A stretch of DNA of 64,000 nucleotides, from contig JAWQEG010001402.1 in the NCBI GenBank assembly GCA_033782935.1, positions 1 to 64,000 of the forward strand, read 5' to 3'. Each line of letters opens with the position of its first letter. Within the stretch, counting starts at the first letter, position 1. A program made the position numbers and the translations under genes. Of this stretch, positions 47,330 through 56,990 are shown piece by piece. The notes below the pieces were generated by a model. That model worked only from the letters and a program-made list of their open reading frames with translations. It searched no databases and had not been told where the DNA came from. The stretch comes from Petrolisthes cinctipes. Lineage: Eukaryota > Arthropoda > Malacostraca > Decapoda > Porcellanidae.

Positions 47330-48974
47330 TGAACCCAGTTTACAGGGTGTGGGTGGTGTTGCAGCAGACGATCTGAGAAATTTGTGTGCGATGAAGTCTC
47401 GATCCACAAAAGCGCCGCTCAGAGGTGGAGAGAAGAGGTTGACGCCCTTGTCTGAACAACTCTTGGCAGAGCGACAACGGCGGAGACCTCTTATCTGTCT
47501 CACCTTATTAGTAGTAAGCCACCACCTGGAGGGGCTCTCGGCACCTGTGACACACCTTGGACGTGTTCCACTCGTCGACCCTGGTGAACCTGCCCTCCTC
47601 TGTATCATCTTTCCCAATAGGGAAGAGGGACTGGAGTAGTGCTCATTCCTCCTGCCGGTGGGGGAAAACTTTGCGTCCCCGAAGGCCACCCTGTAGTTCT
47701 TAGAAGGAGAGTCCAGGGTCCTCCTCTTGAGAACATAGTGTCTGAACCTGGTGTTTCTGATCCTCTTGGAGGCTCTGTACTTCCATGTTGTCGTACACGG
47801 CTTCTACCCTCCCCCATCGGATCTCTTGGACACGTCCTCGGCGGCCTTCTTGTACTCTGCCATTCTGGCCGACAACCCTTCCCTGGAAGCTGCGTAGCCG
47901 GAATCGCAGTAGTACTGCTTGGCCGTGAGTCTTGTCTTCCGAAAGAGGTATCTATCTCGGCGCAGGTGGCTATGTTGGCCCTGCCCGGGTCAATGCCTAT
48001 GACCCTGTCCACTCCTTCCAGGTTAGGGTGGTTGAGAGTTGTCTTCTTCTTCTTCTTCTTAGGAGACGGATCTGCTCTGGAGAATAGGCCCCCCCCCCCG
48101 TCGGTCTTTATCTGGCGGTGGAACGTCCATTTCTTGCCTCCCAGCCTGTCTATCTTGGAAGTGTCGAACAGGTGGCTCTGGTCAGTCTATCTTCTTCTTC
48201 ATTAGAGGAAGAATGAGGGAAAAGCTCTCTCCTGATAGCTCTGGTGGACACTTGGTCCAGCAGTATGTAGTTGGCCTTTAGTTTGTTTCTGGGTGCCAGG
48301 GGAAAGTTTCTTACCTGTCCTTGAGGAACCTGTAGTCTCTTGGGGTCTCCGTCTTCCTTAGAGGCCCTGGCGGTAGAAGAGCCGAATAGGGATCCTTTAC
48401 GAACTGGGCGTGTTCCTCCTCCTCTTGGACGCCCCAGTTGTTTATGTAGCCGATCTGTTGTCTCCGAGATAGGCCTCTCTCTCTGTTTCCCTCTAAAGTT
48501 TAGTTTCAGGTTGTTCAGGAATGCTGTCTTGAACGTGACGTGGGCCCTCTCTCCCATGGAATTGTAGATTCCCTTAGGCATCCATCTCTCCGGGAGGGAT
48601 GGCGGGGTTGTCCATCTCGGTCGAACCTCCGTTCCACAGTTCTTCTACGACTCTGGTCGGTCTTGTCAGTCTCTTGAATATCTGATCATACATGTTATCC
48701 TTGAAGAAATCCAGCCATCTGTCGTCGTCCTCCTCCTCCTCTCCAGATAAGAGGAGGCTTTCTAGTATCATCTCCATGAAGATAGAGGCCCTGAAAGCCA
48801 TCTTGGACACCACCTCTACCCGCTTGTCTATGGAGGCTCTCACGGAGATGTTCCCCTCCAGCAGGATAACTTGCATTTTACAGTCTTGAAAGACTGCTGT
48901 TCTTCTTCTCCTCCTCTCTTCCTTTTGTTGTTGGCAGGCACGGGAGTCCCTTCTGCCATCTCTGGTTTATCCAT
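47330..48974 (-). pseudogene. Fanzor (eukaryotic TnpB-like RuvC nuclease), decayed
   Basis: Read on the minus strand from ATG 48974 (MDKPEMAEGTPVP..., basic and acidic start). The N-terminal helical part: MAFRASIFMEMILES, ERAHVTFKTAFLNNLKLNF, LKANYILLDQVSTRAIRRE. RuvC-I: DRVIGIDPGRANIAT, with the Asp codon at ~47991. Then TAKQYYCDSGYAASREGLSA, YRASKRIRNTRFRHYVLKRR, VAFGDAKFSPTGRR (~47689). Zinc ribbon region: VDEWNTSKVCHRC (47541-47579) and RGLRRCRSAKSC. RuvC-III: FVDRDFIA (~47410). These occur in order but in different frames, with at least four shifts and a stop, so it is not functional. Fanzor proteins are RNA-guided DNA nucleases often carried by eukaryotic transposons and viruses. Length (~545 codons) fits. 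No intron is evident. Confidence 0.8.
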
Positions 48975-49256
48975 TTTCTTGTCTATACTTGTACATTCGT
49001 GCCGCTTTACATGAATAAACCTTATGTTGGATGTATTGTGTGACTACCACATGCATGTAAGATAGTTTTGGAACCTTTATTGTTTTGTAGAGGAGGTGAA
49101 GCAAGGGAATTTGAGCGTTATAGAAAAAGACTTATTTGATCACTTGCCAGCTAATATAAGGGCGGGGATTACATCCTCTTCCAAACAGAACTCTCTCTGA
49201 GGCCACACAACCTACACACCGCCGCAACAGCTAACGCACTCCTGTAGAAGGACAAT

Positions 49257-49800
49257 ATGGCAGAGCCAACGGTAGCCTCCATCACCGCGGCGGAGCCTCC
49301 CGGGGACGACCACGCATCCTCTCCCGAAGGGGCGCCGCTGGAACGCAGAAGACTCAAAAGAGATCGAGCGGCAGTCAACACCGACGAGAACAAGGTCTCT
49401 CTGCCTTGCCTGATGTGCTGCCAACTCCCGCCATTGCGTCTCGGAGGAAGAGATTCGCGCCGATAAGGAGGCTGCGTACACGGCCCACCTCCGTCACCTA
49501 TTGAAGAACGTCAGCGGCACCAAGTATTACTTCATAGATAATGAAGCGTACACAAGAGGTCTTGGGAGTAGTAACACCGCCATTCCTTCGGAACCCGAAC
49601 AGTACGACAAGAGCAAGAACGTATTCGACGCTGAACCTCGCATTTAAGGAGTTTAGGAACAGATTCTTGTTCAGGTTTAAGCTCTCCGAGGACACTCACA
49701 TGGTCATAGCAATCCTGTACGCCTACATGAGGAAGACCAACGCCGAAAACTTGCACCACTGCTCTAAACTGATAAAGTATGTGGACAAACACCACACTTC
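49257..49800 (+). pseudogene. Unidentified plus-strand gene, divergent from Fanzor, frameshifted
   Basis: ATG 49257 opens MAEPTVASITAAEPPGDDHA, a disordered acidic/basic start. After ~54 codons the likely frame shifts (SRHCVSEEEIRADKEAAYTA, HLRHLLKNVSGTKYYFIDNE). It shifts again to FKEFRNRFLFRFKLSEDTHM and VIAILYAYMRKTNAENLHHC. The three pieces read as one protein of ~180 codons. I do not recognise it; the last piece faintly resembles a cyclin box, which I do not claim. The codon use is GC-rich like the Fanzor region and unlike the surrounding DNA. Its start lies 282 bp from the Fanzor start in divergent orientation, as if both came from the same source. Confidence 0.45.
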
Positions 49801-49817
49801 TATTGGCAAGGGACCCG

Positions 49818-49912
49818 ATAATAATAATAATAGTGATAATAATAATAATAACAATAATAATGATAATAATGACAATAATAATAATGATAATAATAATAAT
49901 GATAATAATATA
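49818..49912. repeat. (AAT/GAT)n microsatellite
   Basis: Imperfect AATAATGAT repeats interrupt the unidentified frame and would code for Asn/Asp runs. Confidence 0.85.
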
Positions 49913-50096
49913 AAAAAGAAATTAACCTGTAAATGTAGTATTGGGAGATGCAGAATTTTCCTCCATAACTGCGTGGCCAATTGATGCCATCATGCCGTGG
50001 TGGTTCCAAGGTCTGGGAGAACGGAATACCACATTTGGGGTGGATAGATGCCTTGGACGGTCTGGGTATGGACATGAAGCAGTACTTTGTGGTAGG

Positions 50097-50375
50097 CTTC
50101 CAATACCACCTCGGATACAAGTTCCTCATTCCAAATTACCTGAGAGAGAAATATATACTGTACTTGGCTTTCAATACTACCTCTCATACAAGCTCCTCAT
50201 TCCAAATTACCTGAAACAATATAAATACTGTACTGTACTTGGATTTCAATACTACCTCTCATACAAGGTCCTCATTCCAAATTACCTGAGAGAGAAATAT
50301 ATACTGTACTTGGCTTTCAATACTACCTCTCATACAAGGTCCTCATTCCAAATTAACTGAGAGAGATATACATAT
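50097..50375. repeat. ~72-bp tandem repeat, four copies
   Basis: Units start near 50097, 50169, 50245 and 50317. Each contains CAAGxTCCTCATTCCAAATT followed by ACCTGAGAGAGAAATATATA. The first unit reads on the plus strand as YHLGYKFLIPNYLREKYILY and seems to be the tail of a coding piece (~49985-50150, GIPHLGWIDALDGLGMDMKQ). Later units diverge and lose the frame. Confidence 0.8.
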
Positions 50376-50858
50376 TTTCAACCATCTATCAAATACAGTT
50401 AAGTGGGAAATTTTGTTCTTACCTATTTTGTATCTTTACAGGATTGAGTTCAGCTCGTAATGTCCCGTATTTTAAAATATAATTATCATATTTTTTTTTA
50501 AAGTTATGTATGTTTTTGACACACACCACTTCTTCTGGTAATTGTGTGTGTATGTGTTTTTGACACACACCACTTCTTCTTGTGTTGGTAATCTGGAGCA
50601 ACTACATGAATCCTACAAACTATTCCAAGCCACAGAACACCATTATTGTTGTTCATCTGGTCCTGTTTACTGGCATACTTTGGAGGAATCAAGGCACTCC
50701 AATCTAACAAAAGTGAATTACCCCCTTAATTAAAGCCAGCGAGCCACATAATCTTATTACATTTCCTATAATTATGTTGTAAACTCTCTAAAACAATAGA
50801 GTGTGTACCAATTGTTGTGGCCAATATTACAAAGTTAGTGTACTGTTGATAAAGAAAA
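50376..50858. other. Intergenic, degenerate repeats
   Basis: A 36-bp direct duplication of TTTTTGACACACACCACTTC lies at ~50513-50582. Bases ~50590-50730 are related to the TTAA-type MITE at 28517-28683. No gene supported. Confidence 0.55.
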
Positions 50859-50861
50859 TAA

Positions 50862-51047
50862 AGTCCCTTCCACACGAGGTAAAATACGGCGGGCAGGCAC
50901 TGTTACCAATTTTGTGGGTAGGTTTCGGGCACAAGTGGCCAATGGGTACCGGGGACTGTTTGCTATGGTAACACTGGTAAAAAGCAAGATAATTCCACTC
51001 AATTGCCCCGTGTCCACCGTCTGTTTGTCTCTCGTGTGGAAGGGACT
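50862..51047. mobile_element. PIF/Harbinger-type MITE (family A), TAA duplication
   Basis: Inverted ends AGTCCCTTCCACACGAG (18 bases perfect). TAA at 50859-50861 and 51048-51050. A second member is at ~53326-53507. The 3-bp TAA duplication points to PIF/Harbinger; superfamily is inference. Confidence 0.75.
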
Positions 51048-51050
51048 TAA

Positions 51051-51203
51051 TGGACCCTGTGTTGTAGTCAGAAAATTGGAGGTAAATGAGTCCTTCAAAT
51101 ATTGCCACGAAACACCCACACCTATATGGAAGGAGTTTGTTTCGTGGCATGGTCAGAAGGAATCAACAGAAGCCTCCAATTTTTATACACGATCACAGGG
51201 TCC
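51051..51203. mobile_element. TTAA-type MITE (family B)
   Basis: Ends TGGACCCTGTG and CACAGGGTCC, with AAAATTGGAGG / CCTCCAATTTT further in. TTAA at 51047-51050 and 51204-51207 suggests a piggyBac-type target. Relatives: 60849-60994, a partial copy at ~52195-52290, and the split copy at 63118-63511. It directly abuts the family A MITE. Confidence 0.78.
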
Positions 51204-51235
51204 TTAAGTTTACTTGTAATAGATACTGTACTTAC

Positions 51236-52080
51236 ATCAGGTTCTTTACTGGATTCATGGGTTCTCCACTTAACATGTCGTCTGTTTTGATCGAGGGTGA
51301 AGTAAGCATTCACTTGTACTGGGAGTCCTGTAGCATTGGCTGGATCAAGTGGTAGTGGTAAAAATGTAAATAATGATCCTTGTGCCCATGATGTAGCTAT
51401 GGGTTGAGTAGGTACAGCCACACCCACCAGAGGAATATATCGGTGAGGTTCATTACCCTTGTACTTAATACAGTACTTGTCTTGTTGTCCGGGTAGGTAA
51501 TGTAGTACCAACATAGTCTGTTTACTTACTTGTCCATCCTTGGTATTGTGTATTGTAACCTGGTATTGACTGGTGATGGACGTACTTGGACGTCCTTCAC
51601 ACTGATGCAGAATCTGTCGTAGGTTTTGTCTCTGTTGCTTTGCAAATGACACACCATCATTATGATATCCCACCTGGTGAACCAACACTGGTGTCCTTGG
51701 ATCTCTCTCTACCCTTTGGAGACTCACTTGTTCCAGGGCTCTGAGGAATGTTAGGCAGATAGGTGCTTCTACACTGAATGAATCAAACAATTGCCTTACA
51801 CTGTCCTTTGTGTACACTGTTGTTGAAAGTTGTGAAGGTTGTTGTCTCAGAGGGAACCAAAACAGTGTTGCTGGGAATGTTCCTGTCAGTATGTGTTGAG
51901 ATGTGAGGTATGTGCCCCATAACTGTAGTGCAATTGATTCTGGTAACACCTTACCAAGATCGCTAAGGGATACAAAGCGACACATCCGATTTATAGGTAG
52001 TTTACTAGGATCCATGAATAGCACAGGTTCACTAGGATCCATGAATAGCAACTTGGAACCACTTATGATGGTGATGTAAT
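51236..52080 (-). CDS. SACS: Sacsin-like gene, exon with ATPase-domain C-terminal part
   Basis: 845-bp exon: acceptor CACAG before 52080, donor GTAAGT after 51236. It continues the previous exon in phase (..HIT/D YITIISGSKLLFMDP). Recognisable sacsin features: LPLRQQP-type FWFPLRQQPSQLSTTVYTKD, VRQLFDSFSVEAPICLTFLR, LPVQVNAYFTLDQNRRHVKW. Sacsin is a large co-chaperone with HSP90-like ATPase repeats. A 27-bp direct duplication near 52010-52062 gives LLFMDPSEP VLFMDPSKL in frame. The exon has no stop or shift, so it may be expressed. No downstream exon was found in the window, so this may be a gene fragment or a gene with a very long intron. Confidence 0.82.
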
Positions 52081-53062
52081 CTGTGAATAGACAAACACAT
52101 TAATTACAGTTATTACAGAGATAAAACTGGTAAACATTATATAACTTTTTCAGTTTTTCTACCAGTAAAGAGACGAGAGGGTGTGGAAGCTATGAGAGTA
52201 AAAACATGAACATGGATGGAGCTTGTTTCGTGGCATAGTCAGGAGGAATTAGAAGCCTCCAATTCTCATACACGATCACAGGTTCTTTAAATTCATGTTC
52301 TCAATAAATGGAACATTATTACCTGCCACAAGTTCTCTTTATTGTACTATTATCCACAAGAATTAGTACACATGCTGTTGTGTTTCAGGGTTTACAACAT
52401 TTACAAAATGTAAGACTATGTACATCCACAATCAAATATCCACCGACACTTTCCTTCCATCGTGCAAAGAAATCAGTATCATATCAAAATATAATCATAC
52501 AACACCTTACGTCAACTCAACCCGCTCAATTATTATTATTATGAGGTGCTGCGAAATCACACACGTGTTGTTCTTTATTACCAATATATTTACTACGAAG
52601 GAAGGAAAGTGTTGGTGGATATTTGATTGTGACTGTACAGTAACTTCAATACAACATTAGTATTAGGTTTGTTGTTTTGATAATCACAGACTCACTTGGT
52701 AGACCATTAATTGCAGTATTTCCACAATAACAACCTCTTTCCATATAGCCTGTGTAATAATTCCTGTGACCAACTGTATATCCTCCTTAACCTTAGATAT
52801 AAATACAATACAGTACAGTCGGCTTCAAAAGTCGTGTCGCCATATCTGCCAAGTCATGAAGTACTGTACAGAAATACAAGCTTCACAGGCTCGTAAACTG
52901 AAAACCAGAAAAGTATATTAGTTCGCCCCCCTGGATGCTGTAATTCTGTATGGTGAATGTTTTGTTTGATTATTATCCTATATGTTATCCTTCAAGAACC
53001 GTTGAGCGAGGCGACACGATTTTTGCCGCCGACTGTACATACATTTCATTTGTCCTACTCAC
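52081..53062 (-). other. Sacsin-like intron
   Basis: Starts GTGAGT (53062) and ends CACAG. It holds a partial family B MITE (~52195-52290) and a full Tc1/mariner MITE (52816-53035). The rest is AT-rich. Confidence 0.65.
52816..53035. mobile_element. Tc1/mariner-type MITE, CAGTCGGC family
   Basis: Ends CAGTCGGCTTCAAAAGTCGT and ACACGATTTTTGCCGCCGACTG. TA at 52814-52815 and 53036-53037. Same family as 33062-33224 but 220 bp. Confidence 0.82.
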
Positions 53063-53210
53063 CTGTTATATGAAAGACAGATTTAAATCCCAGTCCAAAC
53101 TGTCCCACCCTAAGTGGATCATCCTTCTTTATACTGTCACTCAGTTTACGAATACCATTCCAATCCTCCTGACTGAACACTGCATCATTGTATAGACACA
53201 GTGCTGGACC
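53063..53210 (-). CDS. SACS: Sacsin-like gene, exon with ATP-lid [11 protein letters not shown] motif
   Basis: 148-bp exon, acceptor TTGTCAG, donor GTGAGT. Codes for [20 protein letters not shown], then [20 protein letters not shown] and IT. The G-x-G-x-G-F-K-S motif belongs to the nucleotide-binding fold of GHKL ATPases as found in sacsin. Phase 0 at the start, phase 1 at the end; both fit the neighbouring exons. Confidence 0.85.
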
Positions 53211-53325
53211 CTGACAAGCAATTAAATTAAAATAATTAAAAACATCATCACAAAAATTTCATGACATATAAAATAACAGTTAGAGAGTTAATAACTTGTG
53301 ATATAATTATGGTCATCAGCTCACT

Positions 53326-53507
53326 TCCACACGAGAGGTAAAAGACGGCGGGCAGACACTGTTACCAATTTTGTGGGTAGGTGTCGGGCACAAATGGCCA
53401 ATGGGTACCAAGGACTGTTTAATATGGTAACACTGGTAAAAAGCGAGAGATTTCCACTCAGTTGCCCCGCGCATGCCGTCTGTTTGTCTCTCGTGTGGAA
53501 GGAACTT
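53326..53507. mobile_element. PIF/Harbinger-type MITE (family A), second copy
   Basis: Ends ACTTCCACACGAGAGG and CTCGTGTGGAAGGAACTT; internal sequence close to 50862-51047. Its right end lies 3-9 bp from the splice donor of the next sacsin-like exon. Confidence 0.72.
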
Positions 53508-53516
53508 TACACTCAC

Positions 53517-53627
53517 CCTGATAAAGCGCTGCACATCCTTGTGAGCCTCAGGGAACTCCAGGCTACGAGTATCATGAACAACATCCACCTTTGATGCTCC
53601 GGCATCCTCAGCATTTTGAACTAATTC
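53517..53627 (-). CDS. SACS: Sacsin-like gene, exon with ELVQNAEDAG motif
   Basis: 111-bp exon (37 codons, phase 0 at both ends), acceptor TTTTGTAG, donor GTGAGT. Codes for ELVQNAEDAGASKVDVVHDT and RSLEFPEAHKDVQRFIR. E-L-x-Q-N-A-x-D-A is the N-box of the HSP90-like ATPase in sacsin, with the Glu and Asn that act on ATP. The exon before it, which should code for the residues leading into this motif, was not found up to the end of the window. Confidence 0.82.
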
Positions 53628-53754
53628 CTACAAAACATAACAAGTAAATTAATGTATAGTATTTATCTCTGACTTATACATAATTATGGTACAGTAATAA
53701 CAATCTATGATAATAATAATAATCCTCTCAGATACACAAGCTACTTTTCATTAA

Positions 53755-53897
<143 letters not shown>

Positions 53898-53944
53898 CGA
53901 AGATAGATATTGAATATATATTCAATATATAAATAAATAAATAA

Positions 53945-55104
53945 AGTTAGTGAGGAGCAGGGAGGGTTTAGAATGGGTAGAGGATGTGTGGACCAGATAT
54001 TTGCATTAAAATCAATAGTGGAGAAATATATTGGGAAGGGTAAGAAGTTGTATGCGGCCTTCATGGACTTGGAGAAGGCATACGATAGGGTCGATAGGAG
54101 AGCTATGACAGAGGTGTTGAGGATTTATGGTGTTGGGGGGTCTCTGCTGAAAGGCATTGAGGCCTTTTATGCAAGTGCAAAAGCATGTGTACCGGTAGAG
54201 GGTGATCTAAGTGAGAGGGGTGTGTTATGTCACCATGGCTGTTCAATATATTATATATATATATATATATGGATGGTTGTATGAGAAAGATAAAAGCCAA
54301 AGTGAATGGCCTGGAGGTAAAGTTGAGGCTGAATGAAGCAAATTGGTCCTTGGTGGCAAGTTTATTTGCGGATGACACTGTGTTGATGGCTGAGAGTGAA
54401 AGGGAGTTACAGAGAGTGGTGGACGAATTTCAGTCTGTGTGTAAACGAAGGAAACTGAAGGTGAATGTTGGTAAAAGTAAAGTGATGGTATTTGAGAGAG
54501 CAGAAACTGAAACTTTGCTATACCGTACAGATTGGGAGTACCAACTGGGACGAAGTGTGAGATAACTCTGAGGGGTGAGAGGATGGAGGAAGTGAAGGAG
54601 TTTAAGTACCTGGGTACAGTTCTGTGTAAACATGGAAGTATGGAAGGAGAAATTAGGGAGAGAGCAATGAAGGGTAGACAGGTCATAGGATCACTGGGGA
54701 GGATAATGAAGGGTAGAAGTGTGAGTATGGGAGTGAATAAGGGACTACGAAATAGTATAATCCTGCTAACACTGACATATGCGTCAGAGACACGGACATA
54801 GAGTGGGGCTCAGCAATCTAGAATAGGTGCAGTGGAAATGAGTTACTTGAGAGGAGCATGTGGACTTACTAAGCGGGATGTAGAAAGTAATGAGAGTGTG
54901 TATGAGAGATGTGATATGAGTGAGAAGGCAATTGGTATTGAGTGTGGAGTGGTTGAGAGAGTGAAGCGTAATACATTGAGGTGATTTGGACATGTAGAGA
55001 GAATGCAAGGCGAGGAGTTTGTAAAGGTGTATGGAAGTGAAGTTGTGGGACCTGATGTGAGAGGCAGACCTCCGGTTAGATGGCAGAACAGAGTGGAAGA
55101 GTAT
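53945..55104 (+). pseudogene. RTE-like LINE, copy R1, main part
   Basis: 5'-truncated plus-strand [42 protein letters not shown], then a break near 54240 where a TA microsatellite replaces a few residues of the SPWLFNIYMDG motif. It continues with SLVASLFADDTVLMAESE (FADD catalytic motif, ~54365), SVCKRRKLKVNVGKSKVMVF, EVKEFKYLGTVLCKHGSMEG and SYLRGACG. A shift near 54530 separates two frames; an in-frame stop lies near 54801. The copy is cut at 55104 by insertion of copy R2 and resumes at 60530. The clade (RTE/BovB-type) is my best guess from these motifs. Confidence 0.75.
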
Positions 55105-55390
55105 CCATCTATATCTATAGCTCTGACGCCTCATTCCCTCCGAGATCTCCTCTCAAGGATGTGGCCACGGCAGAAGTGCTTCCAGTTCTCCCTGTTCCAA
55201 CACTCCCTCCTTACTCGGACAAGCCCCCCTCTGCCCCTCACGTTTCTCACCCTTACATACTCTTCCACTCAGTTCTGCCATCTAACCGGAGGTCTGCCTC
55301 TCACACCACGTCCCACAACTTTACTTCCATACACCTTCTTTACAAATTCCTCGCCTTGCATTCTCTCCACATCTCCAAACCACCTCAAAG
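55105..55390 (-). pseudogene. RTE-like LINE, copy R2, 3' part
   Basis: Minus-strand continuation of R2 after the 2A LINE: FGDVERMQGEEF-type end of the ORF, RGRPPVRWQN, then 3' UTR and a GATA-type tail at 55105-55122. The sequence 5' of it is at 59754-60529. Flanks: AAGAGTAT at 55097-55104 and 60530-60537 is the target duplication of R2. Confidence 0.75.
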
Positions 55391-55412
55391 TTGTTGTTGT
55401 TGTTGAAGTTCC

Positions 55413-56990
55413 TCAAGCTGTCTGGCCGAGCAGCCCCGAGCTCCTGAGGAAGGTCATGGCCTGAACCGGGCTTTCCCACAATACCCTCAGAGAGTGTATG
55501 TTTTGTTGTTGGCGAGTGTGGTTGTGTGCATTGCAGTCTTCAATAATGTGTTTAATAGAATGGGGTGCTGTGTTGCATCCCGGACAGGCATCCGCAGTGG
55601 TTCCATCCAGCCTCTTCTGATATGTCAAAAGGGCCGGGTGGTGGCCACACCTCAGCCTGGCCAGGTGGACTCTGTCCTCACGGGGAAGGGAGGATTCGGA
55701 TGGGTGGATTTCAGGAGGTCGTGCATGCAGCTGAGTGTTGTTTTTGAGTGTTTGGATGGACTGATGAGTAATTTGAGTATGGATGTGTTTCTGGAGATTG
55801 GTTTGGGGTGGGCAGGGTGTAAGAGATGATAGATAGTATTTGTGTATGGTATCGTGTACTGGGTGTTGTTTTGATGTTCCTTGGCATGTGTGAGTGTTGT
55901 GCCATGTAGTGTAGTGGATGGTGTGGGTTTGTGGAGGCTGCAGCAAGTGTTTGTGTGCCTCTCATGTCAAGGTGATCCTTGATTTTGAGGATTTTGGTTT
56001 CATAGTGTAGTTGGTCTGTAGGTGTGGTAGCTGTGCAGCCTGTGATTGTCTTTAGGGCTCTGTTCTGTATGGTTTGAAGGGTGTTGTGATGAGTCTCAGC
56101 GAGGTTTGAAGCCCAGGCAGGGCTAGCATAATCCATCACTGATCGAATATATTGTTTGTATACTGTGGTTGTGTTTTCTTTGTTGTGTCCGAATGTTATG
56201 CTGTCAAGTGATCTGAGGGCTTTAAGTCTTTGCATGCATTTGTTTTGATGGCCGTAATATGTTGTTTGAATGTCATGGATGTATTGTATGTTATGCCAAG
56301 TATTTTGGGTGTGTGTGTGTGTGGTATAGGTGTGTTGTTTATGGTGAGGTGTGTAGTGGTGTTCTGCGTTCCAGTTGGTGAGAAGGGTGACAGTTGACTT
56401 GGTGAGTGCTATTTTAAGTCTGTTTGTGGTGAACCAGGCATTAAGTGTGTTGAGGTAGGGTTGGAGGATGAGAGTGGCTGTGTCTGCGTTTCTGTGTGTA
56501 CATGTGAGTGCTATGTCGTCTGCGTAGGAGGCTATGTATATTTGTGGTGCCTGAGGTGCTGGTATGTCGTGCATGTATAGGTTGAAAAGGGTGGGTGAGA
56601 GTACAGAATCTTGGGGGACACCATTGGTGAAATTTTTAATGTTAGATGACTGACCAGCAAATGTAACATGGGCTACTCTTCCTCCAAGGAAGCTGGCCAG
56701 CCATCTTTTGGTGTTATTATGCATGTTTGTGTTGTATATTTTGTTTGTGAGGTTGTGGCGGGGGATGGCATCAAATGCTTTACTAATGTCCAATGTAACT
56801 AAGAGTGTTCTGTGTGGGGGTCTATCTGAGTTGATGCCATCAAAAATTCTTTGTGTGAGGTCTGTAAGAAGGGTGTTTGTTGAGTGTAGCGGTCTGAAGC
56901 CATGTTGTGAAGATGCAAGGGGGATGTGTGGTGTGATTAGTTTAATGATGAGGCGCTCAGTGATTTTGGAGGGGGTACAAAGGAGGGTGA
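55413..56990 (-). pseudogene. 2A LINE: reverse transcriptase and C-terminal zinc domain
   Basis: Minus-strand frames: TLLVTLDISKAFDAIPRHNL, NGVPQDSVLSPTLFNLYMHD (RT motif 4, with the usual QGS read as QDS), IASYADDIALTC (YADD at ~56522), MQRLKALRSLDSITFGHNKE, YIRSVMDYASPAWASNLAET. After a shift near 55800 comes HLARLRCGHHPALLTYQKRL with CPGCNTAPHSIKHIIEDC, the terminal zinc motif, ending in TAG at ~55413. Shifts near 57035 and 55800 break the frame. Confidence 0.82.

Noticed and set aside
47093..47689. 198-codon minus-strand ORF as an independent gene
   Set aside because: It is a chance joining of two Fanzor frames with antisense MULE exon C; the start is GTG inside the Fanzor core.
48010..48120. 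Splice sites within the Fanzor region
   Set aside because: The conserved blocks follow each other at normal spacing without introns; frame changes are better explained by small indels.
49672..49800. Cyclin box in the unidentified frame
   Set aside because: Only a loose resemblance of FKLSEDTHMVIAILYAYM to cyclin helices; not enough to assign.
53957..55406. Open frames antisense to the RTE-like LINE copies
   Set aside because: Shadows of the RT frames; the same antisense frames appear at 59680-60575 because the same element is present there.
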